Source: Flavonifractor sp. An82
Lineage (GTDB): Bacteria; Bacillota; Clostridia; Oscillospirales; Oscillospiraceae
Reading direction: 5' to 3'
Assembly: GCF_002159265.1 (NCBI RefSeq)
Contig: NZ_NFHG01000008.1
Location: forward strand, 1 to 64,000
DNA length: 64,000 nt
In this document: positions 51,395-60,361 of the stretch, one piece after another
How positions within the stretch are numbered: the first letter of the stretch is position 1
Layout: the number at the start of each line of letters is the position of its first letter
The notes under the pieces: model-generated
The model's input: only the letters and a program-made list of their open reading frames with translations
Told to the model about the DNA's origin: nothing
The model's database searches: none
Translations under genes and position numbers: made by a program

Positions 51395-53190
51395 AGCCCC
51401 AGACCCTGACGCCCCCTGCCTGTCCGCCGGAGTTCCCGGAGGTTGCCGCCGTCTGTATGCCGGTCCATCTCCGGCCCCTGCCCGGCGGACCGGGCGACCA
51501 GCTTTCCTATGCCCCCCTTCCCCTGCACAGGGAGTTCTCCCAGCTGGAGCAGGACCTTGCCGCCGCCCCCCAGTTCCGAAAGATTCCCCTCCGGACCCTG
51601 CTGAAGGAGCGCCGGGGAAGCCTCCGGGTAATTCTGCTGGGCGACAGCCATTATTACGCCTGCCAGGCCGCCTTCTATCTCTCCGCCCTGGCCCGGCTGT
51701 GGGACGCCCGCCAGGCCCGCAGCAAAGAGGGAGATGACTTCTGGGATATGGCGGAGTTGGACGCCTATTTCCCTGCCGATGAGAAACAGGGTCCCAACCT
51801 GAAGGACGCCCTGCTGGTCATCGCCCCCCAGCTGCTGGACCCGGAGCTTTCCGAGGGGACGGCCTCCGGCGCCGCCCAGCCCCACCTGCCCAAGCAGGGC
51901 GCTCTGGACGCGGACGAGCTGAGCGTCTCCGCCGTACTGGTCTCCTGCATTGATAGCCCGCCCCCCACCAGGCAGGTAGTCCAGGGCATGAACGCCGTGG
52001 GAAAGGAAAGCGACGGCAGGCAGACGGACCGCTTCCTGGCTCTGCGGCCGGAGCAGGTGGACCTGGAGCTGCTGGAGGAGCTGCGCTTCCACCAGGGCTT
52101 TCATGTGGTGCGGCTGGGCCGGCCCGACCAGGCCTACCTCCGCCGGTTTTTACAGGTGATGGCCCAGGAGCTGATGATGCCCATATCCTCCTCCGTGGAT
52201 CTGGACCAGGTCATTGCCAGAGTACGCCGCTACCGGGGGAGCGCTTTCAGTGAGCAGGACCTGGAGGCTCTGCTCATGTGGGCGGTCCAGCGGCAGGCCG
52301 CCCCGCCCCTTCAGCTCAAGGACCTTCAGTTCCACCCCTACCGGCTGGAGGCCCGGGGCTGGGACACCCTGGAGCGGATGGTGGGCCTGGGGCCGGTGAA
52401 AGCTGCTCTGCGCCGGATGCTGGCCGCCTCCGCCCTGGACGCCCGCCGCCGGCAGGCGGGCAGTCCCGCCGCTCCCGCCTGCCGGAATCTGGCCTTCTCC
52501 GGCCCGCCGGGCACCGGCAAAAGCGTCACCGCCCGGCTGGTGGCCCACATCCTGCGGGAAGAGGGCTGCGGTACCGGCCGCTTTGTGGAGGCGGGCCGGG
52601 AACAGCTCATTGGTCCCTACCTGGGTCAGACCTCCCATATGGTGGCCAAGCTGTTCCGGCAGGCCAAAGGCGGCGTGCTCTTTATCGACGAGGCGGGCGC
52701 CCTGCTGGACCGTACAGGCCAGGACAGCTATGCCGCCGAGGCCGTCAACGCCCTGGTGCGGCACATGGAGCTGGAGCCAGAGACCATGGTCATCTTCGCC
52801 ACCTACCCGGAGGAGATGAAGGAGCTTCTCTCCGCCAATCCCGGTTTGTCCAGCCGGGTGGCCCAGGTGCTGGACTTCGAGAGCTACGACGACGGCCAGC
52901 TGTGGGACATTCTGCAAGTTCTGGCAGGCCAAAATGGCTACACTCTGCCCGCTCAGGCCAGAGAGATTTGTCTGGACTTCTTTGCTACGCTCCACCGGCA
53001 GAAAGGGGAGCAATTCGGCAACGGCCGGGAAGCCCGCCGCCTGTTCCAGGCCGCCGTGGAGGAGCTGGCTCTGCGCACCCTGCACAGCACCACGGCGGGG
53101 GAATCCCTTACGGCGGAGGATCTGGAAACTGCCGCCCGGCGGCTGCTGGAGCAGGAGATCATCACACCCCCATCCCCCATCGGATTCTGA
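51391..53190 (+). CDS. CbbX-like AAA+ ATPase with N-terminal domain (second copy)
   Basis: A 599-residue protein. The first 320 residues lack a named domain; a central stretch EVSAVLVSCIDS-like (SVSAVLVSCIDSPPPT) occurs near 185. The AAA+ module has Walker A GPPGTGKS at about 371-378, pore loop IGPYLGQT, Walker B VLFIDEAGALL at about 429, sensor VIFATYPEEM, arginine finger NPGLSSRV and the lid FGNGREARRLFQ. This mirrors the protein at 38066. It is last in the four-gene operon and ends at a strong terminator. Confidence 0.87.
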   Translation: MKPQTLTPPACPPEFPEVAAVCMPVHLRPLPGGPGDQLSYAPLPLHREFSQLEQDLAAAPQFRKIPLRTLLKERRGSLRVILLGDSHYYACQAAFYLSALARLWDARQARSKEGDDFWDMAELDAYFPADEKQGPNLKDALLVIAPQLLDPELSEGTASGAAQPHLPKQGALDADELSVSAVLVSCIDSPPPTRQVVQGMNAVGKESDGRQTDRFLALRPEQVDLELLEELRFHQGFHVVRLGRPDQAYLRRFLQVMAQELMMPISSSVDLDQVIARVRRYRGSAFSEQDLEALLMWAVQRQAAPPLQLKDLQFHPYRLEARGWDTLERMVGLGPVKAALRRMLAASALDARRRQAGSPAAPACRNLAFSGPPGTGKSVTARLVAHILREEGCGTGRFVEAGREQLIGPYLGQTSHMVAKLFRQAKGGVLFIDEAGALLDRTGQDSYAAEAVNALVRHMELEPETMVIFATYPEEMKELLSANPGLSSRVAQVLDFESYDDGQLWDILQVLAGQNGYTLPAQAREICLDFFATLHRQKGEQFGNGREARRLFQAAVEELALRTLHSTTAGESLTAEDLETAARRLLEQEIITPPSPIGF

Positions 53191-53206
53191 TGCTCCGTTC
53201 TCAAAC

Positions 53207-53242
53207 AAAAAAGAGGCGCTGCAAGTGCAGCGCCTCTTTTTG
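53207..53242. terminator. Bidirectional terminator
   Basis: GAGGCGCTGCA and TGCAGCGCCTC form an 11-bp perfect stem flanked by A and T runs. It ends both the AAA+/VWA operon (plus) and the ABC/surface-protein operon (minus). Confidence 0.92.
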
Positions 53243-53252
53243 TGTCAGAAAC

Positions 53253-54353
53253 TCATCCCTCGGCCAGGCCCACGGCGGTCATCATGACCGCCATCTCCTG
53301 GCGGGTGACTACGGCCTGGGGATTCAGGGTATCCCCGGTGAACAGGCCGGCGGCCACCGCCCACTGGACGGACTCCTTGGCCCAGGGGCTGACCTGGTCC
53401 TTGTCGGCAAAGCCGCCCAGGCTCTCCTTGCCGGAGGCATTCTCCAGCTCAAAGACAGTAGCATAGCGGGCCAGGATGCAGGCGGCCTGCTCCCGGTTCA
53501 GCTGATCCTGGGGGCCCACCAGACCGGCACCATAGCCGTTGATCAGTCCCTTGCCGGCGGCCCACTCCACATAGGGCATGGCAGGATCATCGTCGGTCAA
53601 ATCGGCAAAGGAGGAGGCGGTGTATTTGCCGGCGTTGATGTCCCGGCAGCGGCCCATGAGAGTCACCAGCTCCCCACGGGTCACCGGCTTGTCGGCCCCC
53701 AGCAGGGTGTCGGAGTCGGGGGTGAGATAGCCCTTCTCCACCAGCTCCATCACCGCGGGAGCGGCCTCAGGAGAGACGTCGGTGTAGGGGCACTCCACGG
53801 TCACAGGGGTCTCCTCCGGCTGCTCCGGCTCCTCCGTGGTCTCGGGGGGCGTCACTTGGCTGTCGGCGGACACGGTGAACTGGAACACGATGTCCTGGCC
53901 CAGGGTCTTGTCCGGATTGTTGGCCTGGATGCCGGCGCCGAAGACCAGCACATAGCTGCCCTCCTCCAGGGCGGGCACGGCGATGGTGATGCCGGCCTCC
54001 TTGCTGCCGCTGACATAGGTGGGACTGTGGAGGTTCTCGCCCTCATAGCTTTCCTTCACGGCGATGAGGGGCAGGCTCTTCTCCTGGAAGAGGGCCGCGT
54101 CATAGTTGTTCATGCCGGCGGACAGCTGGAAGGTGAAGGTCAGCTCCTGTCCGGCGGGCAGGGGATCAGTGATGGTGTTGCGGTAGACGCCCTCAGTGCT
54201 CTCCACCGTCACGGCGGCAGGTGCGGTCAGCTTCAGCGTCTGGCCGCCGGTGCCCTGGAAATCATAGTCGGCAGCGGAGGCCGCCACGGTGAGGGACAGC
54301 AGCAGGCCTACTGCGCACAGCAGGCTGAGCAGGGTTTTACGGGTTCTTTTCAT
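53253..54353 (-). CDS. SLH-domain surface protein of the ABC operon
   Basis: A 366-residue exported protein. A signal peptide covers 1-27 (LLSLLCAVGLLLSLTVAASA). Residues 28-165 form a beta-rich domain with no named match, then an acidic Pro/Glu linker, then three SLH repeats at about 185-366 (CPYTDVSPEAAPAVMELVEKGYL, FADLTDDDPAMPYVEWAAGKGLING and FADKDQVSPWAKESVQWAVAAGLF). It is probably held on the wall polymer. Last gene of the ABC operon, 45 bases after the Ig-like gene, so it may present ligand to the importer. Confidence 0.85.
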   Translation of the reverse strand: MKRTRKTLLSLLCAVGLLLSLTVAASAADYDFQGTGGQTLKLTAPAAVTVESTEGVYRNTITDPLPAGQELTFTFQLSAGMNNYDAALFQEKSLPLIAVKESYEGENLHSPTYVSGSKEAGITIAVPALEEGSYVLVFGAGIQANNPDKTLGQDIVFQFTVSADSQVTPPETTEEPEQPEETPVTVECPYTDVSPEAAPAVMELVEKGYLTPDSDTLLGADKPVTRGELVTLMGRCRDINAGKYTASSFADLTDDDPAMPYVEWAAGKGLINGYGAGLVGPQDQLNREQAACILARYATVFELENASGKESLGGFADKDQVSPWAKESVQWAVAAGLFTGDTLNPQAVVTRQEMAVMMTAVGLAEG

Positions 54354-54398
54354 AACTTGTTCTCCTTTCTTTCCCGGGCTGACGCCCGCAGATCACAT

Positions 54399-55178
54399 TT
54401 ATTTGCGGCCTCCCCGGCTGCGCAGTACCAGCAGGACAGCTGCTGCCGCCGCCGCGATCAGTACCACTGCCAGGATGACCGCCGCCGGGATACCGCTGTC
54501 GGCATCAGGTTGGACAGGGGGCTCCGACGGGACCGGCGTAGGGGATGGCACCGGCGTCTCCGTCTCAACCACAGCCGGGGTGGACTGGATGGCCGGGGTC
54601 TCCGAGGGCAGAGGCTCACTTTCCGCCGGTACAGGGGTAGGCACAGAGGTCGGCGCAGGGGTGGGCTCGGGCTTGGCCGTCGGCTTGGGGGTGGCTGCCG
54701 GCTTGGGGGTGGCGGTGACCGTGGCCGAGGGGGCCGGGGTGGCAACCGCCCCGGCGACAGTAAAGCGCAGGGTATGGGCCGTGCCCATGGTGCTTCCGTT
54801 CTTGGCCGTCAGATTTCCCGAGATGGTGAGGGTCAGGGTCTCCCCCGCCGGCCAGGCGGTGACCGGGGAGACATAGATGGTGTTGCGCACCTCCCGGTCC
54901 ACCTGGTCGTCCCCCATGCTTACCACGATGGGCACCTGATTTCCCCCGCTGTCAGTCACCGAGAAGCAGGTCATATTGTTGTCCTTCACCTGCAGATTGA
55001 CCACATTTTTGGTGAAATCCAGCCTGATGGAGGTATCCGCCGCCACATTGGCGGCGCCGTCGGCCACACTGCTGGCACTGAGGGCCAGAGGCTCGGCCTT
55101 CCCCGCTCCGTCCACCGCTCCGGCGGTGGTGCACAGCAGGAGCAGGGCAGCCAGCAGGCCGGTCAGATAACGTCTCAT
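54399..55178 (-). CDS. Membrane-anchored Ig-like (Big_5 type) surface protein
   Basis: A 259-residue protein with a signal peptide (1-24), one Ig-like domain at about 30-145 (DGAANVAADTSIRLDFTKNV, TISGNLTAKNGST), a 80-residue Pro/Thr/Ala-rich spacer of TPKPAAT-like repeats, and a C-terminal membrane helix (about 230-252) followed by RSRGGRK. No LPXTG motif is seen. SbsA-type Ig domains sit on surface proteins. The ATG overlaps the stop of the small cysteine protein gene by four bases. Confidence 0.82.
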   Translation of the reverse strand: MRRYLTGLLAALLLLCTTAGAVDGAGKAEPLALSASSVADGAANVAADTSIRLDFTKNVVNLQVKDNNMTCFSVTDSGGNQVPIVVSMGDDQVDREVRNTIYVSPVTAWPAGETLTLTISGNLTAKNGSTMGTAHTLRFTVAGAVATPAPSATVTATPKPAATPKPTAKPEPTPAPTSVPTPVPAESEPLPSETPAIQSTPAVVETETPVPSPTPVPSEPPVQPDADSGIPAAVILAVVLIAAAAAAVLLVLRSRGGRK

Positions 55179-55387
55179 GTCTCATTCCTCCCCGGCCGCA
55201 TACAGGTGAAGGACCGGGCCGTCCAGCGCCGGTAGCGGCAGTTGTAGCAGGAGACGGTATCATCCACCGTCTCGTCCTCGTCGTCTCTCCCATAGCCATC
55301 ACAGACCGCGGCCCGGGCGGCCTCTTTTGCCTGACGGCCAAAGCGGAACAGCTTCCCCTCCGCCGTCTGTTCAAACCACTTACTCAT
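55175..55387 (-). CDS. Small cysteine-containing protein
   Basis: A 70-residue protein with an acidic centre (DEDETVDD) and a C-terminal cysteine set CYNCRYRRWTARSFTC, which may hold a metal. It has GGAGGAG upstream and overlaps the TiaS-like gene stop as ATGA and the Ig-like gene start as ATGA, which supports its being real. No family recognised. Confidence 0.7.
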   Translation of the reverse strand: MSKWFEQTAEGKLFRFGRQAKEAARAAVCDGYGRDDEDETVDDTVSCYNCRYRRWTARSFTCMRPGRNET

Positions 55388-56130
55388 ACCAGCAGCTCCT
55401 CCGGCAGCTCCTGCTTGGACAGCAGATCCCAGCAGCCGTCCGCCCGTGGCTTGGCCACGGCCACCCGCAGGTTTTTGCGGAAGATAGGCTTGCAGGGCCG
55501 CAGAAATACCAGTTGGGCCTGGTCTGGCAGCGGCTTGCCCGCCGTGTCCCACACCGCGTCCACCCCGCCCCGGGCGCAGAGCTGGGCGGGCGTCAGAACC
55601 TCGCCGGGGGTCAACGGCTGGAGCTTGCCCCGGCAGCGGCCGTCCATACCGCTCAGCCGCAGGCCGCATCCCGCCAAAGCCCCGATGATCCCCTGGCCGG
55701 TACCTCCGTGCTCAGACAGGGCGACGGCCTCTTCCTCACTCCGGGTCAGGGCCCAGGCGTCCTCCTTGGTGAGCACCCGCTCCTTGGCAGCCCGTCCGAA
55801 GGCCAGCAGTCTCTCCCGGTCTCTCAGGGCGGCGGGCTCCACCACGCACAGGCCGGGGTCGGAGCCGGGGGCGCAGGCCCCGTCCAGCCACTTCCGGCAG
55901 AAGGCCGTCACTGACGCCGGGTCTTCCGTGGTGACCCGGCTGCACATGGAGCTGTTGTGGGAGGTATAGGGAATGTCGGGGTGGATGAGCAGCTGATGCC
56001 GGGTAATGAAGGAGCCCAGACCCAGCCCCTCCTCCGCCAGACAGGCCAGCAGTTCCTCCAGCACCTGGCCGGTGCCGGGGGAGTCCAGGCTGTCGGTATC
56101 GTCGATGCAGATCAGCAGGGTATGTTCCAT
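55384..56130 (-). CDS. TiaS-like (DUF1743-type) nucleotide-binding protein
   Basis: A 248-residue protein that starts ICIDDTDSLDSPGTGQVLE, the acidic signature of archaeal TiaS and related DUF1743 proteins, which use ATP to modify a cytidine. The tRNA-binding OB and zinc domains of TiaS are absent; the C-terminal half is a compact beta domain (AQLVFLRPCKPIFRKNLRVAVA). A bacterial homologue in an ABC importer operon is not acting as TiaS. Start 56130 is 5 bases after the binding-protein stop. Confidence 0.75.
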   Translation of the reverse strand: MEHTLLICIDDTDSLDSPGTGQVLEELLACLAEEGLGLGSFITRHQLLIHPDIPYTSHNSSMCSRVTTEDPASVTAFCRKWLDGACAPGSDPGLCVVEPAALRDRERLLAFGRAAKERVLTKEDAWALTRSEEEAVALSEHGGTGQGIIGALAGCGLRLSGMDGRCRGKLQPLTPGEVLTPAQLCARGGVDAVWDTAGKPLPDQAQLVFLRPCKPIFRKNLRVAVAKPRADGCWDLLSKQELPEELLV

Positions 56131-56134
56131 GGCT

Positions 56135-57226
56135 TTATTCCACCTTTCCTCCGGTCTTGGGGGTGCGCATCCCGTCGCCTGACAGGATGGAGGCCAGCTC
56201 GTCGTCACTGACGGTGTAGTCAAAATAGGTCTGATAGAAGGCCCGGGTCTCCTCCTCCAGGTCGATCTCCGCCAGCTCGGGGTAGAGCAGCTGGGTGAGC
56301 CACAGTACCGCCAGGGGAGTTTCGATGCTGTTGGGGTGGCCCCACCTGCTGAGGCCGATGGGCATCTGGTACACGTCCCCACGCTCCACCGCCCCCAGGC
56401 CCTTCCACTTCTCGTCGGTCAGGATATAATTGGCCACTCCCACCTCATTGCAGATGATGAGATCCGGGTCCCACACGAAGATCTGCTCCAGGGTGGTGTA
56501 GGCGCTGCCCCCCTCCATGGTGAGGCCTTCCCCCTCCAGGGACACATTGACCGCTCCCGTGGCGGCGATCCACTGGGCGGGCAGGCTGCCGGCATAGTCG
56601 GTGCGCACCGCCTCGTTCACCGAGTGGTAGAGCCGGGGCCGCTCCTCCTGGGGCACCTGGGCGCTCACTTCCTCCGCCCGGGCCAGACACTCCCGGTACC
56701 AGGCGATGTACCGGGCCGCCTCATCCTCGGCATGGAGCACCTGTCCCACCAGCTCCACGGCGGCCAGGGCCTCGTCGATCGTGGTGTTGGACACCACCAG
56801 ATAGGGGATGCCGGTGGCGTCGATCTTGGCCCGGCTGTCCTGGTCCTCATAGCTCTCCCGGTCCAGCAGGATCAGGTCCACCCCGATGCTCAGCAGGGCC
56901 TCGGCATTGACCACCCCGCCGCTTTTCACCACCTGGGCCTCCTTCAGGGAGGGGCAGATGGACTGGATGAGCACATCCCGCTGGATGGAGGGGATGGTGG
57001 CCTTCACCTGCTCCCCGTAGCCGAAGGCCACCACAAAGGGGGCGCAGAAGGGGTCCAGGGCGCAGATACATGTGGGTTCCTCCGGAATCTCCACCGTCCG
57101 CCCCGCCTGGTCTGTTACCGTACGCAGCTCCGCCGTCCCGCCCTCAGGCTGTCCACCGGGGGCACAGCCGCACAGCAGGATCAGGCAGAGCAGCACACTG
57201 AGGGCGGCACCCGATATTCGCTTCAT
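56135..57226 (-). CDS. Iron-siderophore/cobalamin-type ABC substrate-binding lipoprotein
   Basis: A 363-residue class III binding protein (BtuF/FhuD fold). The lipobox is in LILLCGCAPGG, so Cys about 21 is lipid-modified. The N-terminal VTDQAGRTVEIPEEPTCICAL and the long central helix are typical. The ATG at 57226 follows GGAGG by 8 bases. Substrate could be a siderophore, haem or corrinoid; no riboswitch is present upstream to decide. Confidence 0.9.
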   Translation of the reverse strand: MKRISGAALSVLLCLILLCGCAPGGQPEGGTAELRTVTDQAGRTVEIPEEPTCICALDPFCAPFVVAFGYGEQVKATIPSIQRDVLIQSICPSLKEAQVVKSGGVVNAEALLSIGVDLILLDRESYEDQDSRAKIDATGIPYLVVSNTTIDEALAAVELVGQVLHAEDEAARYIAWYRECLARAEEVSAQVPQEERPRLYHSVNEAVRTDYAGSLPAQWIAATGAVNVSLEGEGLTMEGGSAYTTLEQIFVWDPDLIICNEVGVANYILTDEKWKGLGAVERGDVYQMPIGLSRWGHPNSIETPLAVLWLTQLLYPELAEIDLEEETRAFYQTYFDYTVSDDELASILSGDGMRTPKTGGKVE

Positions 57227-57238
57227 GGCTTCCACCTC

Positions 57239-58036
57239 CTATAGGATGCGGCGGGGTGCCACCCGCCGCAGGGTGGGTCCGCCCTCCAGAATGGCGGCCT
57301 CCACCCCATATACCCAGGCCAGGTTCTCCGGGGTCAGGGTCTCCCCCGGCGGCCCCCACCGGTACAGCCCGCCTGACCCCATCAGGGCGGCGGTCACCGG
57401 CAGGCCCATCTCCTCCAGATAAAAGGCGTGGTTGGGATCATGGGTGGCCATCAGCACGCCCACCCCCTGACCGGCGGTCAGCCGGACCATCTGCTCCAGA
57501 AAGAGCAGCTCGTTGCGCAGGTCCAGGTGGGCTGTGGGCTCGTCCAGCAGCAGCAGGGGCGCCTGCTGCACCATAGCCCGGGCCAGCAGCACCAGCTGCA
57601 GCTCCCCGCCGGACAGCTGCTGATAGGGAGCGTCCGCCTTGTCCGTCAGACCCATGGCATGTAAAACGTCCCGGCACAGCGCCTCATCCGCCTTTCCCGG
57701 CCCTCCAAAGGGGGAGAGATGGGCGGTGCGGCCCATGAGCACCACCTGGCTTACCGTATAGGGAAACACAGGCTGATGCCCCTGGGGCACCAGGGCCATG
57801 CGCCGGGCCAACTCCCGGCGGGAGAGACGGGTGCTGTCCTGGCCGTCCACCAGGACCCTTCCCGCCAAGGACCGCCGGAGGCCCAGTACCGTGTTGATTA
57901 GGGTGCTTTTGCCGCAGCCGTTGGGGCCCATGAGGCACACCACCTGTCCCCGGTCCACCGAGAGGGACAGATCCCGGAACACCGGCACTTCCTGATAGCC
58001 GCAGCTCAGTTCTTCCAGGCGCAGCAGCTCACTCAC
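57239..58036 (-). CDS. FecE/BtuD-type ABC transporter ATP-binding protein
   Basis: A 265-residue ATPase with Walker A GPNGCGKSTLIN, signature LSGGELQLVLLARA and Walker B LLLLDEPTAHLDL. The GTG at 58036 is chosen because GGAGG is 8 bases upstream; it overlaps the permease stop by 8 bases. It energises the permease encoded before it. Confidence 0.93.
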   Translation of the reverse strand: MSELLRLEELSCGYQEVPVFRDLSLSVDRGQVVCLMGPNGCGKSTLINTVLGLRRSLAGRVLVDGQDSTRLSRRELARRMALVPQGHQPVFPYTVSQVVLMGRTAHLSPFGGPGKADEALCRDVLHAMGLTDKADAPYQQLSGGELQLVLLARAMVQQAPLLLLDEPTAHLDLRNELLFLEQMVRLTAGQGVGVLMATHDPNHAFYLEEMGLPVTAALMGSGGLYRWGPPGETLTPENLAWVYGVEAAILEGGPTLRRVAPRRIL

Positions 58037-59030
58037 TCCAGCCACCTCCCCTGGTCTTTTTCAGCAGGTAGATGAAGAAGGGCGTGCCCACCAGAGCAGT
58101 GAGGATGCCGATGGGGATCTCTGCGGTGGTCAGGGTGCGGGCCAGAATGTCCATTACCACCAGGAAGGAAGCCCCTACCGACAGGCTGGCCCCCATCAGG
58201 CGGCGGTTGTCGCTGCCGAACAGCATCCGGCAGATGTGGGGCACCACCAGCCCCACCCAGCTGATGACCCCGCTGATGCACACCGCCGAGGCGGTGGCCA
58301 GGGTGGCGCCTCCCACCAGCAGCAGCCGGTACTTGCTCAGATCCAGGCCCAGAGCGGCGGCCTCCCGGTCCCCCATGGACAGCACGTTGATCTGCCACCG
58401 GCACAGCATCACCAGCAGAATCCCCACCCCCATGGGCAGGAAGGCCGCAAAGTGGTGGTAGTGAATATCCGCGAAGCTGCCCATAAACCAGAAGGTGATG
58501 GCGGGCAGCTGAGAATAGGGGTCGGCAATGTATTTCAGAATGGAGGTGAACGCGCTGAAAAAGGCGGAGATGATAACGCCGCCCAGGATGAGGGTGATCC
58601 CGGAACTTCCCCCGGCCACCCGCCCGGCCAGCACGCTGAGCACCACCGCCAGCATCGCAAAGGCAAAGGCGGTGGGGTAGATGGCGGTGCCGCCCCCCAG
58701 CGCCACGATGGCCAGAGCCGCGCCAAAGCCCGCCCCGTTGGACACCCCCAGCATACCCGCATCCACCAGGGGATTGCGGAAGGCCCCCTGATAGGCGGCG
58801 CCGCTTACCGACAGAGCGGCTCCCACCAGGGCGGCGGCCAGGGTACGGGGCAGCCGCAGCTGCCACACCACACTGACCTGGGCGGCTTCCGCCCGACCGG
58901 GGTGGAACAGGATGTCCAGCACATCGCCCGGACTCAGGTCGTACAGCCCGATAAAGAGACTGGCCCCCACGCACAGCAGGGGAAGCAGCACCAGGACCGC
59001 GCCTCTCAGCCAGCTTCCTCTTCCCGGCAT
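58029..59030 (-). CDS. FecCD-type ABC transporter permease
   Basis: A 333-residue permease with about ten membrane segments and family motifs LRLPRTLAAALVGAALSVSGAAYQG, NPLVDAGMLGVSNGAG and GVISWVGLVVPHICRMLFGSDNRRL. It forms the channel of the iron/cobalamin-type importer and is the first gene of the seven-gene operon that ends at 53253. A TATAAT promoter lies just upstream. Confidence 0.94.
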   Translation of the reverse strand: MPGRGSWLRGAVLVLLPLLCVGASLFIGLYDLSPGDVLDILFHPGRAEAAQVSVVWQLRLPRTLAAALVGAALSVSGAAYQGAFRNPLVDAGMLGVSNGAGFGAALAIVALGGGTAIYPTAFAFAMLAVVLSVLAGRVAGGSSGITLILGGVIISAFFSAFTSILKYIADPYSQLPAITFWFMGSFADIHYHHFAAFLPMGVGILLVMLCRWQINVLSMGDREAAALGLDLSKYRLLLVGGATLATASAVCISGVISWVGLVVPHICRMLFGSDNRRLMGASLSVGASFLVVMDILARTLTTAEIPIGILTALVGTPFFIYLLKKTRGGGWSE

Positions 59031-59068
59031 CCTTCCACCCCCTCTGCCCTCTTGTTGCCATTGTTTTA

Positions 59069-59096
59069 ATTATAGCATAGTGGCATAAAAACGCAA
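59069..59096 (-). promoter_or_regulatory. Promoter of the ABC/surface-protein operon
   Basis: TTGCGT (59091-59096) and TATAAT (59069-59074), minus strand, are 16 bases apart, 39 bases before the permease start. No Fur- or cobalamin-type element was recognised in the 80 bases available. Confidence 0.7.
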
Positions 59097-59110
59097 CTGG
59101 CCCAAAATAT

Positions 59111-59142
59111 GCAAAAAAGGCCGTGTACACGGCCTTTTTTGC
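59111..59142. terminator. Perfect palindromic terminator after the xylulokinase remnant
   Basis: A 32-bp perfect palindrome, GCAAAAAAGGCCGTGT plus its reverse complement, with A and T runs at its ends, active in either direction. Confidence 0.9.
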
Positions 59143-59154
59143 ATTTGGACGATT

Positions 59155-60336
59155 TTACAGCTGGTAAAGGGTCTCAAAGCTGCCTTTAAGGGCGGGATAG
59201 AGACTGGTATACAGTTGATAGAAGGGCTCATAGGCCGCGCTGTTCTCCCCCTGGGGTGCGCAGGACTGATCGGGGTGGACGATGGCGTCGCAGGCGGTGG
59301 GCACATCGGGGTACACCCCGGCGCACACACCTGCCAGGATGGCCGCGCCCAGAGCGGGCCCCTCCTGGGCCGCCTTGGCGGTCTGGACGGTGCAGCCCAG
59401 CACATCGGAGAGCATCTGCCGCCAGAAGGGGGAGCGTCCGCCGCCGCCGCAGGCCATGATATGGTCGGGGGCCACGCCCATCTCCCGCAAAATGTCCAGA
59501 CACTGGCGCTGGGAGTAGGACACCCCCTCCAGCACCGCACGGATGAGATCCCCCCGACCATGCATGGCGGACAGGCCGATGAAGGCACCTCTGGCCTTCT
59601 CGTCCAGCAGCGGGGATCGCTCGCCCATCAGGTAGGGCAGATAGAGCAGCCGGTTGGCTCCAATGGGGGACTCCCCCGCCTCCCAGGTCATAATATCGTA
59701 GGGATCCACTCCCTCCGCCTCAGCCTGCCGCCGCTCCTCGGTGCAGAACTGGTTGCGGAACCACTGGAGGGACAGACCGGCGGCCAGGGTACAGCTCATC
59801 ACCGTCCATGCTCCGGGTACGGCGGCGCAGAAGGTATGGACCCGTCCGCCGGGATCGATGCTCACCTGGTCGGCGTGGGCAAAGACCACGCCGGAGGTAC
59901 CCAGGGTCACAAAGGCCCGGCCGGACCGCACCACACCGGTACCCACTGCCGCTGCGGCGTTGTCACCGGCGCCACCTGCCACCGGTGTACCGGGGGCCAG
60001 GCCGGTCTCGGCAGCGGCGGCCGCCGTCACCGTGCCGGTGAGGTCGGTGGACTCATACAGCTTGCCCAGCAGAGCCGGGTCGATGTCCAGCTTGTTCAGC
60101 ACCTCCTGGGACCAGCAGCGGTGAGCCACGTCCAGCAGGTTCATGCCCGAGGCGTCGGACACCTCGGTGGCAAACTCTCCCGTCAGCTTGTAGCGCAGGT
60201 AGTCCTTGGGCAGCAGGATGCGGCGGCATTTTGCAAACAGCTCCGGCTCATGGCGGCGCACCCACAGGATCTTGCCGGCGGTAAAGCCGGTGAGGGCGGG
60301 GTTGGCGGTAATATCGGTCATCTGCAAAATTTTCAT
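59155..60336 (-). pseudogene. xylB: Xylulokinase (FGGY kinase), 5'-truncated
   Basis: A 393-residue frame that matches only the last four fifths of a xylulokinase (normally about 490-510). It begins inside the family motif TDITANPALTGFTAGKILWVR and continues with LLPKDYLRYKLTG, GGAGDNAAAAVGTG, LGTSGVVFA and ACGGGGRSPFWRQM. The N-terminal phosphate-binding region (the DxGTxxxK segment with the catalytic domain I strands) is missing; upstream there is a hairpin and the binding-protein gene. The ATG has only a weak AGAGGG. Without domain I the kinase should be inactive. Confidence 0.8.
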
Positions 60337-60361
60337 GGTCAGGCACCCTCTTTAAGGAACA

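Noticed and set aside
59031-59110. Cobalamin riboswitch before the ABC operon
   Set aside because: Only about 80 bases lie between the terminator and the permease start and no B12-box-like sequence is seen.
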